From an uncultured Prevotellaceae bacterium (GTDB lineage: Bacteria > Bacteroidota > Bacteroidia > Bacteroidales > Bacteroidaceae): a DNA stretch of 46,126 bases. Below the pieces are notes generated by a model. It did not search any database, was not told the DNA's origin, and saw only the letters and a list, made by a program, of their open reading frames with translations. The first letter of the stretch is position 1. The number at the start of each line of letters is the position of its first letter. The stretch spans positions 1 through 46,126 of the forward strand of contig CAMBDA010000026.1 in the NCBI GenBank assembly GCA_945865175.1. Reading direction: 5' to 3'. Positions 26,749 to 35,320 of this stretch are shown here, piece after piece. A program made the translations under genes and the position numbers.

Positions 26749-27465
26749 ATGAACACAAAGAACCGATTGTTTGCCGGCCTCATGCTGGTGCTCTTCAGTT
26801 GCAGTTTGGCTGTGGCCCAGCCCAGGAAACTGCAATACAGGCCGTATATCGACCAGCGGCGTTTCCATTACGGCTTTCTGTTCGGGCTGAACATTCAGGA
26901 TATGGAACTCAGGAACAATGGTTATGTCAATCCCGAGACGGGCGAACAGTGGTATGCCGATATTGACAACTATAATCCGGGATTCAGCGTGGGCGTGCTG
27001 GGCGAGATGAGGCTCACCAACCATCTTTCGCTCCGCCTGTGCCCCTCGATGCATTTCGGGCAGAAGCATGTGCTTTTTCATGAACAGGTGTCGCAGCGCG
27101 ATACCACGCAGAACATCAAGAGCACCTACATCTCGTTCCCCATCGACCTGAAGGTGGCTGCTCCCAGATACAACAATTTCCGGCCCTATTTCCTGGCTGG
27201 CGTGAATCCGATGATAGACCTTACGGCACGCAAGCGCGGAGCCTTGCGCATGAAACCGATGGACTGCTATCTGGAAGTGGGAATGGGGTGCGACGTGTAT
27301 CTGCCCTTTTTCAAACTTATTCCCGAACTGAAGTTCTGCTTCGGACTGGCGGACATCCTGCAGAAAGACCGTAGCGACCTCATCGATGCATCGCTCCACA
27401 AGTTCACCAAGAGTGTGGATGAGGCCCGCTCGCGCATGATTGTGCTCACCCTCTATTTTGAATAG
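26749..27465 (+). CDS. PorT-family outer-membrane beta-barrel protein
   Basis: A 238-residue exported protein: signal peptide NRLFAGLMLVLFSCSLAVAQ, then alternating beta strands ending in an aromatic strand (ARSRMIVLTLYFE), as in small outer-membrane barrels. Sequence features (RRFHYGFLFGLNIQD near the start; YISFPIDLKV and the long strand with PYFLAGVNPMIDL in the middle) match the porT/porin-like family, whose founding member is needed for type IX secretion in Porphyromonas gingivalis. Membership alone does not show type IX secretion here; Bacteroidales without that system also keep this gene. The ATG at 26749 is preferred over 26734 because it places the signal peptide correctly. Confidence 0.82.
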   Translation: MNTKNRLFAGLMLVLFSCSLAVAQPRKLQYRPYIDQRRFHYGFLFGLNIQDMELRNNGYVNPETGEQWYADIDNYNPGFSVGVLGEMRLTNHLSLRLCPSMHFGQKHVLFHEQVSQRDTTQNIKSTYISFPIDLKVAAPRYNNFRPYFLAGVNPMIDLTARKRGALRMKPMDCYLEVGMGCDVYLPFFKLIPELKFCFGLADILQKDRSDLIDASLHKFTKSVDEARSRMIVLTLYFE

Positions 27466-27492
27466 GGTGTGGGAGGTGCATGCCCCCGCCCG

Positions 27493-28341
27493 TCAGTCTT
27501 CTTCCAGCGTGAACTCCAGCGTGCCCACAAACCGCGCGTTCTTTCCCATCTGGTTGTAGGGGATTTCGTGTCCCATGCTGTTGGGGACGTAATGGGGAGA
27601 GGAGAAATAGGTGTGCGTGTGGCCGCCCAGCACTACATCTATCCCATGCGTGTGGCGGATAAGAAAGTCGTCCCCTTCCTCCCCTTCCAGCCATCCCAGG
27701 TGGCTGAGGCACACTACAAAGTCGCACCGCTCTTCGCGCCTGAGCTTGTCCACTACGGGCTGCAGGGCCGTGGCGGGCATGGTATACTTGGTGTTGCCAT
27801 AGCAATGCTTGGCCACGAGCCCTTCCAGCCGTGGGGCCACCCCAACCACCCCGATGCGCAAGCCCTCGCGCTCCAGCACGACATAGGGTTCTACCAGTCC
27901 TTCGCAGGGCGTGCCCGTGAAGTCGTAGTTGCAGCATACCCATGGGAAACTGGACATGCGGATGAGGCGTGCCATGTTTTCCAGACCGAAGTCGAACTCA
28001 TGGTTGCCGATGGTGCAGGCATCGTAGCGCATGTGATTGAGCAGTTTCACCTCTACTTCGCCATGGAAAAGGTTGTAATAGACCGATCCCTGCGAAAAGT
28101 CGCCACAGTCGAAGAGCAGCATGCTGGGATGGAGCGAGCGCAGGCTGTCGATGAGTGTGGCCCTTCGCATGAATCCTGCCTTCCCGGCCATGTTCTTGTC
28201 CGAGAAGTTGTCCGATACGGGTTCTATACAAGAGTGGGTGTCGTTGGTGTGGGCCACGAAGATGCGTCTCTCCGTCTGGGCCGAAGTTGCCGTGATGGCA
28301 CACCATAATATAATAGGTATAAGAAGCAGTCTTGTCTTCAT
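27493..28341 (-). CDS. 5'-nucleotidase-type metallophosphatase (catalytic domain only)
   Basis: Periplasmic or surface enzyme that should hydrolyse nucleotides or similar phosphoesters. After a signal peptide (MKTRLLLIPIILWCAITATSAQ) the metallophosphatase motifs appear in order: HTNDTHS, DCGDFSQGS, GNHEFDFG, LSHLGW and GGHTHT. The usual 5'-nucleotidase has a second, substrate-binding C-terminal domain; here the chain ends after the catalytic domain (282 residues) and that second domain is the separate gene just upstream (28379-29128). The ATG at 28341 follows the neighbour's stop by 37 bases, so both are in one operon. Confidence 0.9.
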   Translation of the reverse strand: MKTRLLLIPIILWCAITATSAQTERRIFVAHTNDTHSCIEPVSDNFSDKNMAGKAGFMRRATLIDSLRSLHPSMLLFDCGDFSQGSVYYNLFHGEVEVKLLNHMRYDACTIGNHEFDFGLENMARLIRMSSFPWVCCNYDFTGTPCEGLVEPYVVLEREGLRIGVVGVAPRLEGLVAKHCYGNTKYTMPATALQPVVDKLRREERCDFVVCLSHLGWLEGEEGDDFLIRHTHGIDVVLGGHTHTYFSSPHYVPNSMGHEIPYNQMGKNARFVGTLEFTLEED

Positions 28342-28378
28342 CTCGTTTTCTTTTTTTGAGGGATTGTTTGCCGGGGTG

Positions 28379-29128
28379 TCATTCATTTCCTTTTATCACG
28401 ATGCGTCCTTCCATGCGGGATGTAATCTTCCGGTGCCGGACCACGTTCTCCATCAGCACCTCGCGGATGGTGAGTCCTGTTTCCATGCGGCCTGTTGCCT
28501 TCTTGAGCGCGAACATCTTGTCGTTGCCTTCGGCCAGATAGTCGAGCGTGGCCACATGGTAGGTGCGGTGCTCCTCGATGTCGTGGCCGTCCACCTTGGC
28601 CTCCAGCAGCTTGCCGTCGGGTGAAACCACCAGCCTCACCTCCTTGCTCACGGCCTCACCGCCCACAGCTGCGATGTCCTGCATCAGTTCTGCCACGTCG
28701 CTTCCCTTCATCTCCAGCACTACCAGGGTGTTCTCAAAAGGGGAAATCAGGAAGATGTCGCCGCTGCGCACAATGCCTTTGGGCATATTGTTGCGCATGC
28801 CGCCCACGTTGGCAAGCCCGAAGTCGGCCTTGGCATTGCCTTTGCAGGTGCTTGCCTCCACCAGCGCATCGGCCACCCAGTTGCCCAGCAGGCTTTCCGG
28901 TCTTTTGGCCGACATGGCCACCTCGCTCATCCCCAGTACGGGCATCATCACGCTGTCCACATGCGACTTGTAGGGGAAGGCAATCTCATAGGCTTGCTTG
29001 TCGGGATGTGCATCCAGCGCAGCCGTCACTTCAATCCGCTCGGCTGCCACCGTTTTCACGCGATACCGCTGTGCAGCGGTAATCATTGGCAAAAGCATGA
29101 AAAATAACAGAATATAATACTTCTTCAT
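28379..29128 (-). CDS. 5'-nucleotidase C-terminal-domain protein
   Basis: A 249-residue secreted protein (signal peptide [19 protein letters not shown]) that consists of the nucleotide-binding C-terminal domain of 5'-nucleotidases. Diagnostic parts are [50 protein letters not shown] and [16 protein letters not shown]. It has no catalytic metallophosphatase domain, which is encoded by the next gene. The two proteins probably assemble, or work in sequence, as a split enzyme. The start was placed at 29128 because upstream codons have no signal peptide and overlap the divergent rplS promoter. Confidence 0.88.
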   Translation of the reverse strand: MKKYYILLFFMLLPMITAAQRYRVKTVAAERIEVTAALDAHPDKQAYEIAFPYKSHVDSVMMPVLGMSEVAMSAKRPESLLGNWVADALVEASTCKGNAKADFGLANVGGMRNNMPKGIVRSGDIFLISPFENTLVVLEMKGSDVAELMQDIAAVGGEAVSKEVRLVVSPDGKLLEAKVDGHDIEEHRTYHVATLDYLAEGNDKMFALKKATGRMETGLTIREVLMENVVRHRKITSRMEGRIVIKGNE

Positions 29129-29201
29129 CACTGTTTCTTTGGAAAATCGGGCCAAAATTACGCTTTTTTTCAAAGACTGCAAAATAATCGGGGCAGAAGT
29201 T

Positions 29202-29232
29202 TTTGCCCTTTGCGGAAAAGTTTGTACCTTTG
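29202..29232 (+). promoter_or_regulatory. Promoter of rplS
   Basis: TTTG (29202-29205), 19 bases, TACCTTTG (29225-29232). A near-perfect match to the Bacteroidetes consensus. The leader to the ATG at 29327 is about 90 bases, long enough for a ribosomal-protein leader structure, which I could not fold reliably. Confidence 0.75.
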
Positions 29233-29326
29233 CAGCCGCTTTCCGATGGGTCGCTGGCAGGAAGAAGAGTTGCCTGTTATGCCCATATGTGATCGACAAA
29301 ACAATTTCAATAATCAAAAATCAAAA

Positions 29327-29695
29327 ATGGCTGATTTAATTAAAATTGCTGAAGAAGCATTTGCTACAGGCAAGGTTCATCCTTCCTTCAAGGCTGGTGA
29401 CACCATCACCGTAGCTTACAAAATTGTCGAAGGCAACAAGGAGCGCATACAGCAGTATCGCGGCGTTGTCATCAAAATCGCTGGTCATGGCATCAAGAAG
29501 CGCTTCACCGTGCGCAAGATGTCCGGCACAGTAGGTGTGGAGCGTATTTTCCCCCTCGAAAGTCCCAGCATCGACAGCATCACTGTCAACAAGATTGGTA
29601 AGGTTCGTCGCGCTAAGCTCTACTATCTGCGCAACCTCACCGGCAAGAAGGCCCGCATCGCTGAAAAGCGTGTGGCTTTCGCAAAGGAAGATTAA
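29327..29695 (+). CDS. rplS: 50S ribosomal protein L19
   Basis: 122-residue component of the large ribosomal subunit, at the 30S-50S interface. The family motifs are complete: [52 protein letters not shown], and [21 protein letters not shown]. The ATG at 29327 is the conserved start ([12 protein letters not shown]); codons in frame further upstream fall within the leader and promoter. It is a single-gene unit with its own strong promoter and terminator. Confidence 0.98.
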   Translation: MADLIKIAEEAFATGKVHPSFKAGDTITVAYKIVEGNKERIQQYRGVVIKIAGHGIKKRFTVRKMSGTVGVERIFPLESPSIDSITVNKIGKVRRAKLYYLRNLTGKKARIAEKRVAFAKED

Positions 29696-29719
29696 GCCCA
29701 AACGGTTGGGCGGCACTAC

Positions 29720-29758
29720 ACAGGAGATAGGCAAATGCTTTTATCTCCTGTTTTTTTT
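29720..29758 (+). terminator. Intrinsic terminator of rplS
   Basis: ACAGGAGATA (29720-29729) pairs with TATCTCCTGT (29742-29751), followed by an uninterrupted T run to 29758. A smaller hairpin GCCCAA/TTGGGC (29696-29711) directly follows the stop. Confidence 0.9.
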
Positions 29759-29808
29759 GTCCCTGTTCAAAAAAATGGGTATAGCGACGTATAATTTCTG
29801 TGCATTTT

Positions 29809-29839
29809 TTTGCTGGCTCGTGGTTTTTGCGTAATTTTG
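29809..29839 (+). promoter_or_regulatory. Promoter of the alpha-galactosidase gene
   Basis: TTTG (29809-29812), 19 bases, TAATTTTG (29832-29839); 34 bases before the chosen ATG. Confidence 0.65.
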
Positions 29840-29873
29840 CCATAAGGAACAGTAAATTTTAATGATTACAATC

Positions 29874-32102
29874 ATGAAGAAACCAATTTTCACATTGCTG
29901 CTTTGTGCAAGTGGCATGATGGGCCTGCAGGCCCAGACGCTGACCTTCAAGACGGCCAAATTCAAGGTGGGCGACGAAGTGGGCTATAAATCCCCTGATT
30001 TCAACGCTACAGGATGGAGAGACATCCGAGTGACCGACAACTGGGACAATCAGGGCGTTCCTGCCGACACCCGTTTTGCCTGGTATCGCATAGAGATGCG
30101 GCTCGACAAGAAGATGCTCGAACAGTCAGACCTGAAGGAATATCTGGAGTTTGACCTCGGTCCCATTGATGACGCCGATGAGGCCTATCTCAATGGAGAA
30201 CGTATCGGCAAGACCGGTGGCATGCCCGGCGATAAGGGAGGCTATGCCTCTGCCTGGAGCCAGCCACGTCGTTATCTGGTGAAGGCTGACAGCAAGTGCA
30301 TCCGTTGGGATGCCACCAATGTGCTGACTGTGCGTTGTTACAGCGGCAATCATCCGGGTGGCATGTTTGGACGAGAGGGCGTACGTGTGCGTGTGCCCAG
30401 TCGTGTAGACGGCACATCGTTTGCCATCAGCCCGCAGAAGCATGCCGACAAGCATTCCATAGCCGTCGAACTGAAGAGCCGCTATGCCAGCTCTGTGTCG
30501 GGCACGATGAAGGTGGAACTGGTGGACCCCGAAACGGAAGAAGTGGTGAATACGCTCAATCAGAAGGTTTCCTCCCTCCGCGAAGGGAAACCCGTCAAGG
30601 TGAACGTCGAGTATGACCCGTCGCGCATGTTCCTGGCCAAGGCCACCTTCACCGAGAAGAAGAGCGGCCTCAGCATCACCTCTTCCTATCAGCCCCCTTA
30701 TATCCTCACACCGCCAGCACCTGCCACTCCGCGTTTCAATACTACCGATATATATGGTGTACGTCCCGGGTCACCCATCCATTTCCGTTTTGGCGTGAGC
30801 GGTGAACGGCCCATGAAAATCACCTCTCCCGACCTGCCTTCGGGTCTGTCCATCAATCCCGACAATGGTGCGCTGAGCGGAAGCCTGGCAAAGGCGGGCG
30901 GCTACACCTTCACCGTGGTGGCCGAGAATGCCAAGGGAAAGGCCGAGCAGAAGTTTACCATCCGTGTGGGCAGCAAAATTGCACTCACACCTCCCATGGG
31001 ATGGAACAGCTGGAACTGCTGGGGACTGAGTGTGACCCAGGACAAGGTCATAAGCAGCGCCAAGGCACTCATTGAGAAGGGACTGGCCGATTATGGCTAT
31101 GCCTACATGAACATCGACGACGGATGGGAGGCTCCCCAGCGCAATGCCGATGGCACCATTGCCGTGAACGAGAAGTTCCCCAGCATGAAGGAACTGGGCG
31201 ACTGGCTGCACTCCGAGGGACTCAAGTTCGGTATCTATTCCTCTCCCGGCGACCTCACTTGCGGTGGCTATCTGGGCAGCATCGACCATGAACTGCAGGA
31301 TGCCGAGAGCTACAACAGCTGGGGCGTGGACTACCTGAAGTACGACTGGTGCGGATATGGCCGCAAGCATGCTACCGAGCCCGACAACCAGACCGTGGCC
31401 AGCTTTGTGCGCCCCTATCTGCTTATGGAGCGCTGTCTGCGCCAGCAGCCGCGCGACATCTTCTACAGCCTGTGTCAGTACGGCATGGCAGACGTGTGGA
31501 AATGGGGAGAGGCTGTGGATGCCAATTCCTGGCGTACCACGGGCGACATCACCGACACCTGGGCTTCCATGTACGACATAGGCTTTGTGCGCCAGGCCGC
31601 TTTGCAGCCTTATGCCAAGCCCGGCCACTGGAACGACCCCGACATGCTCATTGTGGGCAAGGTGGGATGGAGTGCCAATCTGCGTGACAGCCGTCTCACC
31701 CCCGACGAGCAATACACCCACATCAGCCTCTGGACTCTCCTGGCCAGCAACATGCTCATCGGCTGCGACTTGGCTCAGCTCGACGATTTCACCATCTCGC
31801 TGCTTTGCAACAACGAGGTGAATGCCGTCAACCAGGATATCCTGGGCATACAGGCCAAGCGTGACATCGTGGATGGCGACATCCAGATATGGACCCGCCC
31901 GCTCAGTGATGGCAGCCGTGCCGTGGGCATCTTCAATGTGGGCACAGAACCTCAGAAGGTGGACTTTGGCAAGTATCTGAAGGAACTGGAACTGGAGGGC
32001 ATCTCTTCTGTCCGTGATTTGTGGCGCCAGAAGAACCTGTCTACCTCCGACTTGCGCTACTACATTCCCACCCATGGCGTGCGCTACTTGAAGGTGAAAT
32101 GA
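29874..32102 (+). CDS. GH27 alpha-galactosidase-type glycoside hydrolase
   Basis: Exported enzyme, 742 residues from the chosen start, that should remove terminal alpha-linked galactose (or a related sugar) from plant or host glycans. After the signal peptide (KKPIFTLLLCASGMMGLQAQ) comes a jelly-roll domain of the kind found in beta-galactosidases (about 20-180), then an Ig-like domain (about 285-370, PDLPSGLSINPDNGALSGS) and the catalytic barrel. GH27 signatures are LTPPMGWNSWN, YMNIDDGW, the nucleophile D491 in YLKYDWC and the acid/base D558 in WRTTGDITDTW. A beta-sandwich closes the chain. No SusC/SusD genes are nearby, so it is not part of a recognisable polysaccharide utilisation locus in this window. 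Confidence 0.92.
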   Translation: MKKPIFTLLLCASGMMGLQAQTLTFKTAKFKVGDEVGYKSPDFNATGWRDIRVTDNWDNQGVPADTRFAWYRIEMRLDKKMLEQSDLKEYLEFDLGPIDDADEAYLNGERIGKTGGMPGDKGGYASAWSQPRRYLVKADSKCIRWDATNVLTVRCYSGNHPGGMFGREGVRVRVPSRVDGTSFAISPQKHADKHSIAVELKSRYASSVSGTMKVELVDPETEEVVNTLNQKVSSLREGKPVKVNVEYDPSRMFLAKATFTEKKSGLSITSSYQPPYILTPPAPATPRFNTTDIYGVRPGSPIHFRFGVSGERPMKITSPDLPSGLSINPDNGALSGSLAKAGGYTFTVVAENAKGKAEQKFTIRVGSKIALTPPMGWNSWNCWGLSVTQDKVISSAKALIEKGLADYGYAYMNIDDGWEAPQRNADGTIAVNEKFPSMKELGDWLHSEGLKFGIYSSPGDLTCGGYLGSIDHELQDAESYNSWGVDYLKYDWCGYGRKHATEPDNQTVASFVRPYLLMERCLRQQPRDIFYSLCQYGMADVWKWGEAVDANSWRTTGDITDTWASMYDIGFVRQAALQPYAKPGHWNDPDMLIVGKVGWSANLRDSRLTPDEQYTHISLWTLLASNMLIGCDLAQLDDFTISLLCNNEVNAVNQDILGIQAKRDIVDGDIQIWTRPLSDGSRAVGIFNVGTEPQKVDFGKYLKELELEGISSVRDLWRQKNLSTSDLRYYIPTHGVRYLKVK

Positions 32103-32165
32103 CGAATTACGGCCTGAGAAGACTTTTTTATGACCAGAAATGTTGCATAATGTCGTAAAAAGATG

Positions 32166-32173
32166 TACCTTTG
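32166..32173 (+). promoter_or_regulatory. -7 box of tRNA-Leu
   Basis: TACCTTTG, 19 bases before the first base of the tRNA. Confidence 0.65.
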
Positions 32174-32192
32174 CACCACTTTACCCAGCCAT

Positions 32193-32273
32193 GCGCCTGT
32201 GGTGGAATGGTAGACACGCTAGACTTAGGATCTAGTGCCGAGAGGCGTGTAAGTTCGAGTCTTATCAGGCGTA
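32193..32273 (+). tRNA. tRNA-Leu (UAG)
   Basis: Acceptor arms GCGCCTG and CAGGCGT pair with one G-U, the D-arm is followed by anticodon stem CTAGA/TCTAG with loop CTTAGGA (anticodon UAG), then a class II long variable arm (TGCCGAGAGGCGT) and a T-arm GTAAG-TTCGAGT-CTTAT. CCA is not encoded. Own promoter and terminator. Confidence 0.93.
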
Positions 32274-32281
32274 CGATACGG

Positions 32282-32330
32282 ACCAGCGGATTGTTCTCAT
32301 GAAAAGGAGAGTGTCCGCTGGTTGTTTTTT
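32282..32330 (+). terminator. Intrinsic terminator of tRNA-Leu
   Basis: ACCAGCGGA (32282-32290) and TCCGCTGGT (32314-32322) form a 9-bp stem followed by TGTTTTTT. Bases 32331-32536 hold no gene I can support. Confidence 0.85.
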
Positions 32331-32536
32331 CCCGTTTGTGACCTCTACTTGCCAGATTCAGCGTTTCTTGTAGAATAACTGTCCTTTGTTCTGGGCATAG
32401 TCGCTTTATTGCCTTACATTTGTGGCTGGGTGAAGGAATCATGATGGAGTGATGTAGTTTTTTCGCCCGTCTTGCGTCCAATATAAAAAACGATAATCAT
32501 TAATTGTAGAAGACGTAAATATTTGGAATTGTTATT

Positions 32537-32857
32537 ATGAAGAGAACATTATTTGTCGCATTTGTTGCGTTGTTTATGTCGCAGGCGCTTATTAGTTGCG
32601 TCAGCACCCGTTCGACAAGCAAAATCAACAAGATTGAAATTGGAATGTCAAAAGAGGACATTCGCAAACTATTGGGAAATCCTGTGTATCGGAACGCTTG
32701 GCAGGATGGCGAACAATGGGGGTATCACAAGCAGGTGGGCGAGATTGCCGGCCCCGAGCAGGTATTGCTCGTTGTTTCTTTCGACGGCAATGGCAGGGTG
32801 GCGCAGCTCGAGACAATGAGGGACTCCCCTCCGATACATAGTTCCCGTAGGCATTAG
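32537..32857 (+). CDS. Small BamE/SmpA-like lipoprotein
   Basis: A 106-residue lipoprotein: signal MKRTLFVAFVALFMSQ with lipobox LISC (cysteine 21). The mature part matches the SmpA/OmlA (BamE) fold: IEIGMSKEDIRKLLGNPVYR at about 36-55 is the conserved helix-turn region, then WGYHKQVG and a beta strand LLVVSFDGNGRVAQLE. BamE proper is an accessory of the outer-membrane assembly complex; small relatives in Bacteroidetes are of unknown role. It stands alone, with no partner gene beside it. Confidence 0.75.
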   Translation: MKRTLFVAFVALFMSQALISCVSTRSTSKINKIEIGMSKEDIRKLLGNPVYRNAWQDGEQWGYHKQVGEIAGPEQVLLVVSFDGNGRVAQLETMRDSPPIHSSRRH

Positions 32858-32956
32858 GAATGAGGAAAAAATGATGGCAGACACGGAGTTTCGTTTCTTG
32901 ATTCATTGCAAAAACAATCTCAGAAGGGAATAAGGAACCACTAATAAACAATAAGA

Positions 32957-34033
32957 ATGGAATTTGAAATTATTGAGAACAACGGTCTCGAACTGATAGG
33001 CATAGTGAAGAAAATTGAGATGAAGAAAGTGTTGTATGTATTGCTGCCACAGTTTGCGGAGCATGAGTTGCCGTATCTCACCCAGCCGTTGCGCTCGGAT
33101 GCCACGGCGATGAAAGAGCATCCGAAGTATGAGAACAAGATTGTGGCTGAATCAATGGAACCCGTTGAGGCTATCAGCGGTTTCCGCGTTTTGCCCGACT
33201 ATACCTTTAATAATGTTCCCGACGATTATGCAGCATTGGTGCTCATCGGAGGATATAGCTGGAAGAGCGAGGTGGCAGAACGTGTTGCACCTCTTGTTAC
33301 CGATGCTATCAGCAAGGGGCGCATAGTCGGCGCCATCTGCAATGCTGCCTCATGGATGGCGAGCAAAGGTTTTCTCAACGAAGTCCGCCATACAGGCAAT
33401 GGCATTGAGCAGTTGCAGCTGTGGGGTGGGGAGGCATACACCAATGCCGCCGGCTATGTCAACGCACAGGCAGTGAGCGACAAGAATATCGTTACGGCAA
33501 ATGGCAGTGCCAGTCTTGAGTTTGCATGCGAGATACTCACCTTGCTCAAAAACGACGAGCCAAAGGAGATAGAGATGTATAAAATGTTCTACAAGATGGG
33601 GCTCGTGGAGTTTGCTAAGATGATGTCGCAGGCGAAACCGCGTTTCACGTTCAACACTGTTGGCCTCTTCACAACCGACAATGCCAGGGTGGTTGCATTC
33701 TATCGGGACATCTTCGGATTCAAAACTGAATGGAATGGCACCGACCCAAATGTGGAGATGTCTCTCGGCACATCACGCATCATCCTTTCCCCTCGCGATG
33801 CTTTCGAGCAGATGACATCTCATGAGTATGCCTATCCCGATGGTACTAATGGCACAATGGAACTGTCCTTCGATGTTCCAACGTTTGCCGATGTTGATAA
33901 GGAGTATGACCGTGCAGTAAGCATGGGTGCAAAGCCTGTTTTTGCACCTACAACAGAGCCTTGGGGGCAACGCACCTGCTATGTGGCTGACCCCGAAGGC
34001 AACTTGATAGAGATCTCTTCGTCTGTTGAATGA
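32957..34033 (+). CDS. Fusion of a DJ-1/PfpI domain and a VOC (glyoxalase-like) domain
   Basis: Two domains in one 358-residue cytoplasmic protein. Residues 22-200 are a DJ-1/PfpI (YoaZ-like) domain: KKVLYVLLPQFAEHE at its start, ALVLIGGYSW near 93, and the nucleophile-elbow cysteine C128 in GRIVGAICNAASW. Residues 231-356 are a VOC domain: FNTVGLFTTDNARVVAFYRD at the start and TCYVADPEGNLIEIS at the end. Both families have members that detoxify reactive carbonyls, so the fusion may act on an aldehyde or quinone-like compound, or resistance to one; this is inference. The start at 32957 adds 21 residues; an ATG at 33020 begins exactly at the DJ-1 domain and is an equal candidate. Confidence 0.85.
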   Translation: MEFEIIENNGLELIGIVKKIEMKKVLYVLLPQFAEHELPYLTQPLRSDATAMKEHPKYENKIVAESMEPVEAISGFRVLPDYTFNNVPDDYAALVLIGGYSWKSEVAERVAPLVTDAISKGRIVGAICNAASWMASKGFLNEVRHTGNGIEQLQLWGGEAYTNAAGYVNAQAVSDKNIVTANGSASLEFACEILTLLKNDEPKEIEMYKMFYKMGLVEFAKMMSQAKPRFTFNTVGLFTTDNARVVAFYRDIFGFKTEWNGTDPNVEMSLGTSRIILSPRDAFEQMTSHEYAYPDGTNGTMELSFDVPTFADVDKEYDRAVSMGAKPVFAPTTEPWGQRTCYVADPEGNLIEISSSVE

Positions 34034-34210
34034 CAGATACACGATATAGACACACGGGGCGATGAACTCGTTCTTTGGATAAATGAGAAAGAAACACCAG
34101 CACGGTATGAGTTCAACGCCCCGTTCTTCATGGGCTTGTATTTCACCATATCCGGGCATAGCGTGACGTAACGTTACAAAATTATGTATTCAGCAGCGTC
34201 TTGCAACATA

Positions 34211-34258
34211 GATTTGGGGATTTTCCTACATTTCTGTGAAAAAGATTTGGGGATTTTC
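34211..34258 (+). repeat. Direct repeat before the LuxR-type gene
   Basis: GATTTGGGGATTTTC occurs at 34211-34225 and 34244-34258, starts 33 bp apart (three helical turns), just upstream of the TATTTTTG box at 34270. Could be a regulator-binding pair. The rest of the 34034-34400 gap shows no gene. Confidence 0.7.
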
Positions 34259-34269
34259 GATTTCCTTTG

Positions 34270-34277
34270 TATTTTTG
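34270..34277 (+). promoter_or_regulatory. -7 box, probable promoter of the LuxR-type gene
   Basis: TATTTTTG 123 bases before the ATG at 34401; a long leader. The 33-bp direct repeat ends 11 bases before it and covers the -33 region. Confidence 0.45.
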
Positions 34278-34400
34278 CACCAGAATTTCAATATGTCACA
34301 GTAGTATATCTTGTGCCATTCTTATAGATGAAAGACCGTGTTTTGGCGTAATTATAATCCTTAAGAATAATGGGGGCAAAGTTATAGTTTCTAATAGCCT

Positions 34401-35156
34401 ATGGATAAAGAATTTGATACGATAAACCAAATGTACCTGACGCAACAATTTGTTGATGACAGCGAAGAAGAACATCAAGTGGAGGAATGTCGCTCGATGA
34501 TCAGAGCGTACGCTTTCGCCGAAAATGCCATAGTGTCGATGGGCGACAACAAACTCAACTGCAGCTATTGCTACTTCGGTGGGCTTGCCGACGTACTTGG
34601 ATTGGCCAGAGAGGAGCGTCAGGATGTGATTCCCTCACTCTACGAGGGCTTCATCTACAATCGTGCCGACGCTGATGATCTTGCTCATCGCCATGCCGAC
34701 GAGGTGGCGTTTGTACACATGATCAAACCTATGACAATAGACAATCGAATGGATTTCTATTTGAGTGACTCTATGCGACTGCGTGACAAAGATGGAGTCT
34801 GGAAGACCGTGGAGCATCGCATGTTTCCCATGATTATCTCCTCGAACGGTAATTTCCGTCTTATGGCTTGTGTATATTCGCTTGCCAAAGATGAAGACCT
34901 CAGGGCAAAAATCATCAACACCCGTACGGGAGAAGTTCGCATAATATCGAGAAAGGACTACGAAAGCGTGCTCTCCAGTCGGGAACTTGAAGTATTAAGA
35001 CTTATTGATCAAGGCAAATATTCAAAGGAGATTGCCGACATCCTATCCATCAGTATAAATACCGTCAATCGACATCGTCAGAATATTCTTGAAAAACTGA
35101 ACGCGGATCATGCCATTGAGGCATGTAAGGTGGCAAGAGTCATGGGGATAATTTGA
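34401..35156 (+). CDS. LuxR-family (GerE helix-turn-helix) transcription regulator
   Basis: 251 residues. The C-terminal 60 residues are a GerE-type DNA-binding domain (SSRELEVLRLIDQGKYSKEI, then SISINTVNRHRQNILEKLNA). The N-terminal 185 residues look like a PAS-type sensor domain: AENAIVSMGDNKLNCSYCYFG near 37, MRLRDKDGVWKTVEHRMFPMI and a closing strand. This layout is common in Bacteroidetes regulators with an unknown ligand. It has its own promoter and is followed by the DUF1349 gene 165 bases downstream, a possible target. Confidence 0.85.
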   Translation: MDKEFDTINQMYLTQQFVDDSEEEHQVEECRSMIRAYAFAENAIVSMGDNKLNCSYCYFGGLADVLGLAREERQDVIPSLYEGFIYNRADADDLAHRHADEVAFVHMIKPMTIDNRMDFYLSDSMRLRDKDGVWKTVEHRMFPMIISSNGNFRLMACVYSLAKDEDLRAKIINTRTGEVRIISRKDYESVLSSRELEVLRLIDQGKYSKEIADILSISINTVNRHRQNILEKLNADHAIEACKVARVMGII

Positions 35157-35184
35157 GGTTATGAGGTTGTAAGGTTCTGAGGTT
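35156..35184 (+). repeat. Four AGGTT motifs at exact 8-bp spacing
   Basis: AGGTT at 35156, 35164, 35172 and 35180, within a T(G/A)AGGTTn octamer repeat. It begins on the last base of the LuxR-gene stop. Such GAGGTT-type short tandem repeats are known in Bacteroidales intergenic DNA. Confidence 0.75.
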
Positions 35185-35247
35185 CTTGCTCTGGCAAGCG
35201 TCTCTACGAGCTGAGTGATAAGGTTTTGAGAATGGTTATAATTGACT

Positions 35248-35279
35248 ATTGTAAGACTTATGGAGAAAGCGTACCTTTG
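35248..35279 (+). promoter_or_regulatory. Promoter of the DUF1349 gene
   Basis: ATTG (35248-35251), 20 bases, TACCTTTG (35272-35279); 41 bases before the chosen ATG. Confidence 0.65.
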
Positions 35280-35320
35280 CACTCGCAAAAATGCAACAAT
35301 CTCCAAATCAGTTTTACATC

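Noticed and set aside
26734..27465. Proof of a type IX secretion system from the PorT-like gene
   Set aside because: No other Por genes are in the window, and family membership alone does not establish the system.
30771..32075. 434-codon minus-strand open frame over the alpha-galactosidase gene
   Set aside because: Antisense artefact; the plus strand has all GH27 motifs.
32128..32481. 117-codon minus-strand open frame
   Set aside because: It runs through tRNA-Leu and its terminator.
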